Position numbers and translations under genes: made by a program. The notes beneath the pieces are model-generated. The model saw nothing but the letters and a program-made list of their open reading frames with translations, was not told the DNA's origin and made no database searches. From Paraflavitalea devenefica (GTDB taxonomy: Bacteria; Bacteroidota; Bacteroidia; Chitinophagales; Chitinophagaceae), in contig NZ_JAARML010000001.1 of NCBI RefSeq assembly GCF_011759375.1, positions 2,232,001 to 2,296,000 of the forward strand: 64,000 nt of DNA, written 5' to 3'. Position 1 is the stretch's first letter. Each line of letters starts with the position of its first letter. This document shows positions 17,160 through 26,359 of this stretch, piece by piece.

Positions 17160-17897
17160 ATGAAAAAAGTATTATTCCTGCTGTATGGTATTATTTGTTA
17201 TTGCATTTTCTTTGGTACCATCCTGTATGCCATCGGCTTTGTAGGCAACCTGTTTGTGCCCAAATCCATTGACAGCGCTCCGCAAACCTCTTTACTGAGC
17301 GCGGTGCTCATCAATGCTTCCCTGCTACTGCTGTTTGCTTTACAGCACAGCATGATGGCCCGGCCGGCCTTTAAGCACCGGTGGACGATGATCATTCCCG
17401 AACCGCTCGAACGCAGTACGTATGTATTGCTGGCCAGTCTTTGCCTCATATTCCTCATGTGGCAGTGGCAACCTATGGGCGGCATCGTATGGAAAGTAGA
17501 AAATCCGGCATTCAAGGCCATCCTGTCCATTGCTTACCTCAGCGGATGGTCCATTGTTTTTACCAGCACCTTCCTCATTAACCACTTTGACCTGTTTGGC
17601 CTGCGGCAGGTGTGGTTATATTTTACAGGCAGGCCTTATACCGCGCTGCCTTTCCGGCTGCCTTTGTTTTATAAGATGGTGCGTCATCCCTTATACCTGG
17701 GCTTCCTCATTGCTTTCTGGTCGGCTTCTACGATGACGGTGGCGCATTTGTTATTCGCCATCCTTACTACCGGGTATATACTGGTGGCAATACAGTTTGA
17801 AGAGCGCGACCTGGTTGCCCATTTCGGTGAGCAATACCGGCGTTACAAAAGATGGGTGCCCATGCTGATACCTTTTCTCCGGTGGCTGAAACGATAA
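17160..17897 (+). CDS. mddA: MddA-like methanethiol S-methyltransferase (NnrU/ICMT-type membrane methyltransferase)
   Basis: The 245-residue protein has five to six membrane helices. The C-terminal region RHPLYLGFLIAFW ... QFEERDLVAHFGEQYRRYK is the S-adenosylmethionine-binding signature of isoprenylcysteine methyltransferase-like membrane enzymes. NHFDLFGLRQVWLYFTG is characteristic of MddA, which methylates methanethiol to dimethyl sulfide. The family is certain; the substrate is inferred from resemblance. It is a single-gene unit between two terminators. Confidence 0.75.
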   Translation: MKKVLFLLYGIICYCIFFGTILYAIGFVGNLFVPKSIDSAPQTSLLSAVLINASLLLLFALQHSMMARPAFKHRWTMIIPEPLERSTYVLLASLCLIFLMWQWQPMGGIVWKVENPAFKAILSIAYLSGWSIVFTSTFLINHFDLFGLRQVWLYFTGRPYTALPFRLPLFYKMVRHPLYLGFLIAFWSASTMTVAHLLFAILTTGYILVAIQFEERDLVAHFGEQYRRYKRWVPMLIPFLRWLKR

Positions 17898-17942
17898 GAT
17901 AGTAGTACTTAGTAGTAAGGTGAATTACCTTGTTCCCACAAA

Positions 17943-17973
17943 AAAGGCAAGCTGTGTCAAGCAGCTTGCCTTT
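17943..17973. terminator. Bidirectional terminator between mddA and the SusD gene
   Basis: AAAGGCAAGCTG and CAGCTTGCCTTT form a perfect 12-bp stem around a 7-nt loop. On the minus strand it is followed by further Ts, so it can end both the rightward mddA and the leftward fasciclin/SusCD cluster. Confidence 0.85.
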
Positions 17974-18020
17974 AATCATTAAGTAACACCTGAAGGATCC
18001 GGAATGCTACATCCTGAATC

Positions 18021-19772
18021 CTATAATTTAAACGGCAAATACCAGTTCTCCTCTTTCTTCAGGTACTCCTTCACCGCTTCTGCTTGCGGTATGCCATCCT
18101 TCTGCAGTTTATTATAGATCTTCTCAGAGAGGATAGTTCCATCATGGCGGCGGCGTGCAATGCGCAGCAGGTCGGGCCAGCGGGTGCCTTCAAAAGCATT
18201 CTCCAGCGCTCCTTCATTGATAATACTGTTCTCCAGGTAGGTAAGACTGTCTGCACTGGCAGGCACCGTATCATAGAGCAGCGATGCCCGGTTGCGGATG
18301 CCGGTATTCCGGTGCCAGTCGCCCCTGAAAAAAGGTATCTCACCCATGCGTGCATCAAAATTGTAAGGCGCGGGATAGAATAGGGTGTTTTCGTAGGGAG
18401 TTACATTCGGTGTATTGGCCGGTGTGGGGTAGACGCCGCGAATCCCTGAATTGACAAACCCGTACGCCAGCCGGTGATAGCCATCGCGGTTGGCGGCCTC
18501 TGCAAACCGCAGGTGCAGGTGTGTTTGACGGAATAAAAACCACTTGCCGTTTTTGTTCAATGGGTTCAGCGGCAGGTTAGTGGCATAATTGATATAATTG
18601 TACAAAAACTTCATGACCACCAGTTGCCCCCCAATCGTTCTCACGCTTAATGGTCCGCGCGCATCATAAGGGATACCGCCACCTGTGCCGGCTACGGCGA
18701 TAGGCCTTTGCTGCTGATTTTTCCAGTTATCAATGCTCTCCTGGGAAGGCTTTACAAGATAGCTGCCACCAATAGGTGAAAACAATTTGATGAGCGGATT
18801 CTCAGGCCTGAAACGGCTGTCATAAGGTATGGCCCAGATCCACTCCCGGTTATAGCGATCATCGTATCCCGACTCAAACACCAAACGCCATCCATCTGCA
18901 TAATTCAGGGTGGAAGCATCCCCCGGTCTTGTATAGCTAACATAAGTATTGGTTTCGGTGCTCCAACCAATTTTGTACTTGGTGTAATAGGTGATGCCCT
19001 GCGCGCCTACCGTAGCTGTTTCCATCACCTGGCGGTAATTAATGGCTGCCTTGTTATAATCTCCTTTCCACAGGTACAGGTCGCCCAGTAAGCATTTCTT
19101 ATTGATAAAAAAAATGGAAGTCGGCGACCCATCCAGCGTAATATTCAGGGTAGTGCCTGAGGGATAGGGGTCACGGAAGGGTATCTTTTCTGTAAAGCTG
19201 ATGAGGCTATCGAGCAGGTCATCAAACTTCACTTTCGGAAAGCGGCGCTCATCTTTTATTGCCTCTATGGTTTCCAGCGGATCGGTTACATACCGCACCT
19301 CATCGCCATAATGAATGCCCAGTTGCAGGTACAGGAAAGAACGCAGGCAGGCAATATCCGAATAACGCTGGTTAAATTCCGCTTCCTTCATCGCATTCTT
19401 TTCCTTCATGATCAGGAAGTTCTTCAGTACGTCATTACAACTAAGTATCAGTTCATAAAACGGGCGCGGACTGGCATAAGGATTATCCGCCGTTACGGTA
19501 TGCGTACTGATCTGGCGCAGGTACTCATCGGCATTGGTCGTATATTCCAGCAGGTCGCCCCTCAATTCATTGAGGATAATATAGCGGTCGGCCAGGCCCA
19601 TGAACTTACCATAGATACCCATTACGGCGGCATCCGCATCATACACATTGCGGTACATCTGGCTGGCGTCGAGCTCTGTGCCCGGTTTGATGTCAAAGGC
19701 TTTTTTACAACCTCCGCCTATAGCTATCACCATCGCCGCCAGTAGAATTGTTTTTATAGAGAGCTTTTTCAT
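18021..19772 (-). CDS. SusD/RagB-family outer-membrane lipoprotein (fasciclin cluster, second pair)
   Basis: The 583-residue protein has a lipoprotein signal peptide ending at the lipobox AIGGGC. SusD-type helical repeats (VYDADAAVMGIYGKFMGLAD, IACLRSFLYLQLGIHYGDEV) and the family-typical C-terminal ENAFEGTRWPDLLRIARRR follow. It would sit on the cell surface as the lid of the adjacent SusC channel. It is the last gene of the leftward seven-gene cluster, and a bidirectional terminator lies 48 bp beyond it. The ligand is unknown. Confidence 0.9.
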   Translation of the reverse strand: MKKLSIKTILLAAMVIAIGGGCKKAFDIKPGTELDASQMYRNVYDADAAVMGIYGKFMGLADRYIILNELRGDLLEYTTNADEYLRQISTHTVTADNPYASPRPFYELILSCNDVLKNFLIMKEKNAMKEAEFNQRYSDIACLRSFLYLQLGIHYGDEVRYVTDPLETIEAIKDERRFPKVKFDDLLDSLISFTEKIPFRDPYPSGTTLNITLDGSPTSIFFINKKCLLGDLYLWKGDYNKAAINYRQVMETATVGAQGITYYTKYKIGWSTETNTYVSYTRPGDASTLNYADGWRLVFESGYDDRYNREWIWAIPYDSRFRPENPLIKLFSPIGGSYLVKPSQESIDNWKNQQQRPIAVAGTGGGIPYDARGPLSVRTIGGQLVVMKFLYNYINYATNLPLNPLNKNGKWFLFRQTHLHLRFAEAANRDGYHRLAYGFVNSGIRGVYPTPANTPNVTPYENTLFYPAPYNFDARMGEIPFFRGDWHRNTGIRNRASLLYDTVPASADSLTYLENSIINEGALENAFEGTRWPDLLRIARRRHDGTILSEKIYNKLQKDGIPQAEAVKEYLKKEENWYLPFKL

Positions 19773-19818
19773 ATTACTTATTTAGAAACAAGAACAATCA
19801 ATTTTTCTTTCTCTTTCT

Positions 19819-19869
19819 CCGCGGAGTCTCCCGTAGAGCTTGTCCCGCAACAGCGGGGGGACTCTGCGG
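19819..19869. repeat. GC-rich stem-loop between SusC and SusD
   Basis: CCGCGGAGTCTCCC pairs with GGGGGACTCTGCGG (14 bp with two G-T pairs). An alternative inner hairpin CCCGC-AACA-GCGGG is also possible. It occupies the 111-bp gap between the SusC and SusD genes, where it could attenuate or protect the mRNA. It is related to the element at 8585. Confidence 0.6.
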
Positions 19870-19883
19870 CACTTGTCAGCTAA

Positions 19884-22800
19884 TTACAAACCAATCCGCA
19901 CACCTAGGGTTACCGTCCGGTACAAAGGATCGAGCCCGGTATCAATACCCTGTGCAAACACGCTGGGCGATGCGCTGAATTCAGGATCATAGCCCTTGTA
20001 TTCCGTGAGGGTAAACAGGTTGCTGGCTGTAGCATACACACTGGCATTCTTCAAAAAGTTGCCCGCTTTCAAAGGCAGATCGTATTGCAGCGACAAAGTG
20101 CGCAGGCGGATATAAGAACCATCTTCTATCCAGCGGTCGCTGAAGCGGCTATTGCCCATCGGGTCGCCCCAGGTAGCTTTGGGCATATTGGTTACATGAC
20201 CATTGCCACGCCAGCGGTTCCGCGCACTTTCCAGTTGATTCTCCACACTGCCTAAGGATTCCAGGCGGTAACGCACATAATTGAATACATCATTGCCCTG
20301 GCTAAAGGTGAATAACACGTTTAGTTCAAAACGTTTCCAGATAACCCGGTTATTGAAGCCGCCAAACAAAGCAGGGTTGGGATCGCCAATTACCTGGCGG
20401 TCGCGCTCATCAATAAGCTTATTATTGTCTACATCAGTAAACCGTACATCGCCTCCTTTGAAGGCGCTGAAGGAACCGTCGGTATTCTTCTTGGTCAGGC
20501 CTGCAGCAGCAGCATCTGCATCGCTCGCAAACACACCCTGTGTAGTGTAGCCATAGAACTGGTTGGCCGGGCCGCCCACTGCCGTAAGGATGGTAGCGCC
20601 TCCATATTCTGTAGTGAACTGGTTACCGGGAACGGCTACGATTTCATTTTTGTAAGTGCCGATATTAATGCCGGCATCCCAGGTAAGGTCACGTTTATTA
20701 AGTACGCGCACATTCAGGCTTGCTTCAATACCCGTATTCTGCATCTCACCATTATTGGTGGGTAGGGTCTTGAAACCGGTAGGGGTGCCCAGTGATTCAT
20801 ACACCAGCATGTTGGTTGTTTTGGTATGGTAGACCTCCACACTCAGGCCCACCCGCTCATTCCAGAAAGCTACATCAACACCAGCATTCAGCTTGTGATT
20901 GGTTTCCCATTGCAGGGTGGGGTTGGCAATATTACCACGTACAAGACCCTGGGCGCCCAGGAAGTTTTGTGATACATACGTTTGCCGGGTGCTGTAATTG
21001 CCGATATCATCATTGCCGGTAATGCTGTAGGTGGCTCTTACCTTAAGCAGGTCGAGGGGCGAGTTGGCCATAAAGTTTTCTGACGAAACGAGCCAGGCGG
21101 CCCCCAGGGAAGGCATGATGGGGAATTTGTTGCCGGAAAGGCTGATGCCATTGGGCGCCTGTTTGCCAAAGCGCGATGATCCGTCCATCGCGGCATTCAG
21201 GGTGAGGAACAGCTTTTCTTTATAGCCATAAGCGGCGCCGAAATATACGTTTAACCAGTTCCACTCACCAATGCCGCCACCTATCTGCCGCAGGGCATTC
21301 AGGCCATTCTGAACACTTACCAGGTCATCAGTAGCGGAGTTAAATCCTTTTGCATAGTCCTGTTCCGCGTCATTATGTTGGTAGCGCATGCCCAGGTTGG
21401 CGCGCAGGCTATGGTCGCGGTTAAAGAGCTTGTTATAGTCGAGCCGGGTATCATTGTAAACTGTGAAAAGACGTTTTACCTGGGTACCCATACGGCTGTC
21501 GACAATAGCATTGGAAAGACTATCGTCTGATACGCCTTTACGGGGTATGAAGAAATTCTCCCGCACCTTGTCGTACACGACGCCTACCAGCGTGCTGGCG
21601 CTAAAGCTTTTTGATATCTCATACTTAAAGCCAAAGGAACCGAAGAAACGGTAGTATTTATTGTAAGCCTGCATATTGGCGATGATGGCAGCGGGGTTGC
21701 TGATGCCCAGTATATCCACATCAGCGAAGTTGGGCGATTCTACCCCGGCATCATTCACCTGGTTGGCCGGCAGGAACGGCGCTTTGATCCAGGAAAGGAA
21801 CAAGGGCGCCGTTTTTTCAGTTATGCCTTGGTCTTTCAGGTTTTGCTCATTATACGTAAAAGAGAGATTGGCGGTACCGGTAAAGCGCCGGGTGAAATTA
21901 AACTCGGCATTGAACCGCGTATTATAGCGGGTGAGGTCCGTTTCCTTTACCACTCCCTTATTGCCCATATAACCCATGCTAAGGCCATAAGTGGCAATAT
22001 TATCTCCACCCGTTACCTTCAGGAAAATATTTTGGTTCGCACTGTTCTTCAGCACATTTTTCTGCCAATTGGTATTATAATGGTAGCGGGCATAATCAGG
22101 GTTCTTGGTGTCGTCAATCATATAAGGCAGGGCCGCGATCTCCGTACTGCTCATTCCCTTGCTTTGTAGTATTTCACTTAAATAGATGCGGTAATCAGCC
22201 GCATTCATCACAGGGAGGTTATCAGGCGCCTGGTTGAAGCCGGTATAAGCGGCGAAGTCAATCTTCGTAGCCTGGCTTTTGGACCGGGCAGTGGTAATAA
22301 TGATCGCACCATTGGCGCCTTTTGTTCCATAAATGCTGGAGGCGTCTTTCAATACAGTAATATTATCAATATCCTTGGCGTCTATCAATGCCAGCGGATT
22401 AACAGAAGAATTGGCAATGATGCTTTCCCCGTATTCATTGGCATCATACAACATATTGTCTACTACGATCAATGGTTTGTTGGTGCCATACAATGAATTA
22501 TAACCACGCAGGAACAGGTTCGCACCGGCGCCGGGTGTTCCGGAACGGCGGATGACATGCAGCCCTGCAACGCGGCCTTGTAAAAGGCCATCGGCCATGG
22601 CATCCGGCTGTGTCCAGGCGGCGTTCACATGGTACTGGCCGGTAGCGGCTGTTACCTTGCTTTTGGCAACAGGGCCAAAGGGCAGGGTAACCATTTCATG
22701 GAATGATTCATGCGTATCATCGAGCAGGGCTATCTGGATCGTATTCCTGCCTTTAAGCGGAACACTCCGGCTGTCATAACCTTCACCCTCGATGGTTAGT

Positions 22801-23093
22801 GTGGAGGTGTAGGCAGGCGCCTGGATGGTAAAGCTCCCCTGGTCGTCGGTAATGGCAGCGGAAAACCCATCCACCTTAATCCGTACGCCGGGTATGCCTT
22901 TTCCATTCACCGCATCGGTGATGGTGCCGGTAACAGGTACGCCTTTTCTGGGCGCAGCCGGCTTTAGCACCTTTACTATACTGGTGTCTGCAGCAGTAGA
23001 ATCAGTTTGCGCGGCCAGGGTACCCGTCACCAGCGCAAATGCCGATACGGCCGCTGTTTTCCTGATAAAACTTCTTACTATAAGCATCGTCAT
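19884..23093 (-). CDS. SusC/RagA TonB-linked outer-membrane channel (fasciclin cluster, second pair)
   Basis: The 1069-residue protein has a signal peptide. A carboxypeptidase-like regulatory domain follows (GVPVTGTITDAVNGKGIPGV). The plug has LLQGRVAGLHVIRR, NLFLRGYNSL, PLIVVDNMLYD and ITVLKDASSIYGTKGANGAI. The C-terminal barrel ends in YRTVTLGVRIGL. It imports oligomers across the outer membrane using TonB energy. The upstream FAS1 gene is 27 bp away. The TonB-box region is diverged (MVTLPFGPVAK in place of the usual VVVIGYG). Confidence 0.92.
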   Translation of the reverse strand: MTMLIVRSFIRKTAAVSAFALVTGTLAAQTDSTAADTSIVKVLKPAAPRKGVPVTGTITDAVNGKGIPGVRIKVDGFSAAITDDQGSFTIQAPAYTSTLTIEGEGYDSRSVPLKGRNTIQIALLDDTHESFHEMVTLPFGPVAKSKVTAATGQYHVNAAWTQPDAMADGLLQGRVAGLHVIRRSGTPGAGANLFLRGYNSLYGTNKPLIVVDNMLYDANEYGESIIANSSVNPLALIDAKDIDNITVLKDASSIYGTKGANGAIIITTARSKSQATKIDFAAYTGFNQAPDNLPVMNAADYRIYLSEILQSKGMSSTEIAALPYMIDDTKNPDYARYHYNTNWQKNVLKNSANQNIFLKVTGGDNIATYGLSMGYMGNKGVVKETDLTRYNTRFNAEFNFTRRFTGTANLSFTYNEQNLKDQGITEKTAPLFLSWIKAPFLPANQVNDAGVESPNFADVDILGISNPAAIIANMQAYNKYYRFFGSFGFKYEISKSFSASTLVGVVYDKVRENFFIPRKGVSDDSLSNAIVDSRMGTQVKRLFTVYNDTRLDYNKLFNRDHSLRANLGMRYQHNDAEQDYAKGFNSATDDLVSVQNGLNALRQIGGGIGEWNWLNVYFGAAYGYKEKLFLTLNAAMDGSSRFGKQAPNGISLSGNKFPIMPSLGAAWLVSSENFMANSPLDLLKVRATYSITGNDDIGNYSTRQTYVSQNFLGAQGLVRGNIANPTLQWETNHKLNAGVDVAFWNERVGLSVEVYHTKTTNMLVYESLGTPTGFKTLPTNNGEMQNTGIEASLNVRVLNKRDLTWDAGINIGTYKNEIVAVPGNQFTTEYGGATILTAVGGPANQFYGYTTQGVFASDADAAAAGLTKKNTDGSFSAFKGGDVRFTDVDNNKLIDERDRQVIGDPNPALFGGFNNRVIWKRFELNVLFTFSQGNDVFNYVRYRLESLGSVENQLESARNRWRGNGHVTNMPKATWGDPMGNSRFSDRWIEDGSYIRLRTLSLQYDLPLKAGNFLKNASVYATASNLFTLTEYKGYDPEFSASPSVFAQGIDTGLDPLYRTVTLGVRIGL

Positions 23094-23120
23094 GGTATTG
23101 TTTCAAAAAACTAATAGGGT

Positions 23121-24566
23121 TTACAAAACAGGCTCCAGCCTGATATAATCACACACAATAGGATTGGCGGTGGCAGAGGTACTATTGGCCGCCGTGAGAT
23201 AGATCATCAGCATGGGCCTGTACGTGGTGAGGGTAAACTCACCCAGGTATACCTCATTGTAGTTGTTCACGGTAACTGTTATATAAGGCAGGGTGGTAGC
23301 CGTAGGGGTGCCGATGCCCAGCTTTTGGGTGAAAGTAGTGGTCATGCCATTGATATTATCGTGTACTGCTACCCAGTAAGCCTTGTACTTCATGGAAGGC
23401 ATGCCATTGAGGCGATAACCAAGGTTGAACGTCGCCACGCCATGATTGTATACCAGCACATCCCTGAAATCATAACCGGTAACGGGGTTGTACTTCTCCC
23501 GGAAATAAGTATTGCCACGGCGATCATTACTGTAGGTGTTATAATTTTCTGCCTGTATAATAAGTGGACGGAATTTGTGGACGGGCCTTACATCTAACTT
23601 ATTCATGATAAACACCACGCCATTACTTGTCTTTACAGTTTGTGCAATGGCGCTCTTATCAATCCCCATCTTGGTATTGAATTTGGAAAGGATCGTATCG
23701 GGGATCGTAGCAGGATCATATACACCTTCTACGGCAAGGTCCCTTACTATGGCCCAACTGGAAAGCCCCAAAATGCTGTCAACAGTGCCGGCCACATGAA
23801 GGGGAATATACTTAATCAGCTCTGTATCCCAGGCATGATCGGCCAGCACAAAAAAAGTATACTGCTTGCTTTCATCACGCAGGTCATACACATTGCGCCA
23901 GAAAGTATTGGTGCGTACCGAATCTGTACCAGGCTGATAGATGGGATTGCCTGTATTGGGGTCAACACCGATCTGTACAGCATTGCTGGTATCAAATACA
24001 TTCTGGAAGAGGGCCAGCAGGTATTGCTTTTGTTTGGAAGGGGCCAGCGGACTTGTTTCCAGGAACTCCCAGGCATTGGGTAGTGCCGGCACCATTTTGT
24101 CAATGACATGCAGTACACCATTCTTAGCATAACGGTCTGCCTCTGTAATATTGGCATCTTCCAGTTTCTTACCCAGCATATTATTGTACTTATCGCTTAG
24201 CATCTTCAGGCGCAACTGGGAGCTTGCTGCCGTGGTCTGGTACACCTGGTTGGCAATGTGATTGGCAACAAAGGCGTACAGCTTCGCTGCATCATTTACA
24301 ATGGCGGGGTCTAGGGTGGCCAGCGCTGTATTGGTAGGGGCAAATACGGTGAATGTTTTGGAGGATGCAATCACTTTATCAAGGCCCGTTTTGGTGAGCA
24401 GCTCTGTAAACTTGCTGAGGTTCGTATTGGTGCTGATCTGCTGAAACAGGTCCTTATCTGTTGCAGGGTCGGTAATAGCATTATGGTCTTCCCATTTCTT
24501 GCAGGCCGAAAACAGCAGGCCGGTAAGGGCCAGGGCCAGTAATGGGTGAAATAGCTTGCTTCGCAT
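23121..24566 (-). CDS. Fasciclin (FAS1) domain lipoprotein 3
   Basis: The 481-residue lipoprotein (lipobox LLFSAC) has a canonical N-terminal FAS1 domain (SKTFTVFAPTNTALATLDPA; the later KNGVLHVIDKMVP closes the fold) and probably a second, diverged FAS1 domain. About 140 C-terminal residues (from RPLIIQAENYNTY) form a different beta-rich domain resembling a carbohydrate-binding jelly roll. It would be anchored at the outer membrane or surface. FAS1 domains mediate adhesion or ligand binding. It is co-transcribed with SusC/SusD, so a surface ligand-capture role is inferred. Confidence 0.85.
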   Translation of the reverse strand: MRSKLFHPLLALALTGLLFSACKKWEDHNAITDPATDKDLFQQISTNTNLSKFTELLTKTGLDKVIASSKTFTVFAPTNTALATLDPAIVNDAAKLYAFVANHIANQVYQTTAASSQLRLKMLSDKYNNMLGKKLEDANITEADRYAKNGVLHVIDKMVPALPNAWEFLETSPLAPSKQKQYLLALFQNVFDTSNAVQIGVDPNTGNPIYQPGTDSVRTNTFWRNVYDLRDESKQYTFFVLADHAWDTELIKYIPLHVAGTVDSILGLSSWAIVRDLAVEGVYDPATIPDTILSKFNTKMGIDKSAIAQTVKTSNGVVFIMNKLDVRPVHKFRPLIIQAENYNTYSNDRRGNTYFREKYNPVTGYDFRDVLVYNHGVATFNLGYRLNGMPSMKYKAYWVAVHDNINGMTTTFTQKLGIGTPTATTLPYITVTVNNYNEVYLGEFTLTTYRPMLMIYLTAANSTSATANPIVCDYIRLEPVL

Positions 24567-24611
24567 TATTCGCTTATTTTAAAATTCAGTTGAGTTAAGT
24601 AGCGTGTCTGG

Positions 24612-24643
24612 CTGAGCTTGTCGAAGCCCTTCGAGAGGCTCAG
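24612..24643. repeat. REP-like hairpin between two FAS1 genes
   Basis: CTGAGCTTGTCGAAG pairs with CTTCGAGAGGCTCAG (15 bp, one mismatch, one G-T) around a 2-nt turn. The sequence resembles the widespread GTCGAAG-type intergenic repeats. It fills the 97-bp gap between two genes otherwise spaced by 10-30 bp. Confidence 0.65.
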
Positions 24644-24663
24644 GGTGACAGTGTTGCTGATTA

Positions 24664-26349
24664 CTAATAAACCTTAGTTCCATCCGGACGGAAACGGGGC
24701 AATATCTGGTTCTGATCTATCGGTATAAAATGGATCATATCCAGGTAATTGCTTGCGTTGGTTCCCGAAACCGTTTCCAGGCGCAGCTTATGCCTTTCTG
24801 TGGTTTTAATATCAATAATCCCCACGAGGCGCGATACATAATAACCGGAATTGGAACCAGTGGACTCGATATAACGTTTCCAGCCTATTGATTCAAGTTC
24901 TGCGTCGCTACCGGCGGGCCTGAATTCGCCAAGGTTAACCGGTCTTTGCATCAGATCCCCGTTTATCCGTACATTACATACCACTGAATTCCGCGCATTA
25001 TAACAAACCCATACCTTATAACGTCCTTTAATGACCACCGGGGTGGTGAACTCAAACCAGGTAGCCCTGCTGGGGGAACCCAATGGTAATACCAGGCAAT
25101 CATTATTATACTGGTAAATGCCCAGCGAACTGGTGGTACTGTAGAAGTAGGTCAAAGTAGTGCTGGCTGATTTGTATTCCCAATCAATATCCTTAATAGG
25201 CTTGTCCAGTTCATTCGTCCGCACGAAAGGGTAATTCTGTTTTTTATAGTAAGCAGGTAGCTTCATGATCTCCGGGAATGAACAGAGGTCCCAGTACACA
25301 GCAGCCGGCGCCCTGAACTTTGCCATATAATGGGCGGCTGCCTCGTGCCATACCCCATTGGTAGCGGCATTGTCACTGGTATTCCGGATAACCTGGATGC
25401 CTTTCTCCACTACACCATCAAATACGTCCTCATTCACGATTACTTCCTTATTGATCAGTTGCGTACTGATCACTTCCTGCGGCTGCAAGGTTTGGTGGGT
25501 AGCGGAGTTGATAATATCTCCCAGGAATTTAATGTCCCGCAGGATATGGTAAGCTGCATAAATGTGCAGGCTGTCATTGCTGTTGGCAGGATTACCGGTA
25601 TTGGAATACCGCTCTTTCAGGTCTGCATAAGAAGTGATACCGCTGTCGGCCAAAGCCTGGTTGCTTTCTGCGATTACTGTCATCCATCGTTTGGAAGTAT
25701 CAGGATCTACCGTATTGAGCAGATCATAATAGCCCGTTGCTTTCAGAGCTTCCACAAAGATGGAAAAGCTGGGATTGCTTTCCAGTTGCTGGGCAATGGT
25801 TTGCTTGGATGGCTGCAGTACATGATCAATTTCATGAATGATGCCATTACCCACCTTTATATTCGAGCGCAATACGGCCGCCTGCCTGTTGACCGTATAA
25901 GTGGAGATACCCTCCGTAAAAGTAACGCCGGTGATCAGGAACTGGCTTTGCATAGTAGGTACCGGCAACTTGCCATCCTTAAAGGCGGCCGTCGTTACGG
26001 TATCCGACAGCAGGTGGAACCTGACCAGCTCCTTCAGGACATTGATATCGGCAGCATCCACAGAAGCGGTATTGGTAGCCGCCAGCCATGCTTTTACACC
26101 ACTGTTCGTGGGTGCAAAGCAGGTATAGGAACCATACGCATTCAGGAAGGCGCTGTTATCGGTCCTGTCCAGTATTTGTTTGAATAAGGAGAAAGAATCA
26201 ATGTTCTTCTCCAGGTAGCCCACAATATTCACATCCTCCGTAGTGGAGTCTCTGAACTGTTGTTTCTTACAGCCGCTTGTAATAAGGGCTGTAAGCAGGG
26301 CGGTCAGCATGAAAGAAGCCAGTGTGGCGGATTGCTGCTTCATAAACAA
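24664..26349 (-). CDS. Fasciclin (FAS1) domain lipoprotein 2
   Basis: The 561-residue lipoprotein (lipobox LITSGC) has two N-terminal FAS1 domains. The first carries GSYTCFAPTNSGVKAWLAAT and KVGNGIIHEIDHVLQ; the second covers about residues 175-330. A C-terminal beta-rich domain follows (FTTPVVIKGRYKVWVCYNAR ... RHKLRLETVSGTNASNYLDM), like a ligand-binding sandwich. The domain plan is the same as in the next gene, so the two probably arose by duplication. It follows the SusD gene by 10 bp. Function beyond surface ligand binding cannot be stated. Confidence 0.85.
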   Translation of the reverse strand: MFMKQQSATLASFMLTALLTALITSGCKKQQFRDSTTEDVNIVGYLEKNIDSFSLFKQILDRTDNSAFLNAYGSYTCFAPTNSGVKAWLAATNTASVDAADINVLKELVRFHLLSDTVTTAAFKDGKLPVPTMQSQFLITGVTFTEGISTYTVNRQAAVLRSNIKVGNGIIHEIDHVLQPSKQTIAQQLESNPSFSIFVEALKATGYYDLLNTVDPDTSKRWMTVIAESNQALADSGITSYADLKERYSNTGNPANSNDSLHIYAAYHILRDIKFLGDIINSATHQTLQPQEVISTQLINKEVIVNEDVFDGVVEKGIQVIRNTSDNAATNGVWHEAAAHYMAKFRAPAAVYWDLCSFPEIMKLPAYYKKQNYPFVRTNELDKPIKDIDWEYKSASTTLTYFYSTTSSLGIYQYNNDCLVLPLGSPSRATWFEFTTPVVIKGRYKVWVCYNARNSVVCNVRINGDLMQRPVNLGEFRPAGSDAELESIGWKRYIESTGSNSGYYVSRLVGIIDIKTTERHKLRLETVSGTNASNYLDMIHFIPIDQNQILPRFRPDGTKVY

Positions 26350-26359
26350 GCGGTATTAA

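Noticed and set aside
25330..26187. 285-residue plus-strand open frame
   Set aside because: It is antisense to FAS1 lipoprotein 2, with no recognisable features.
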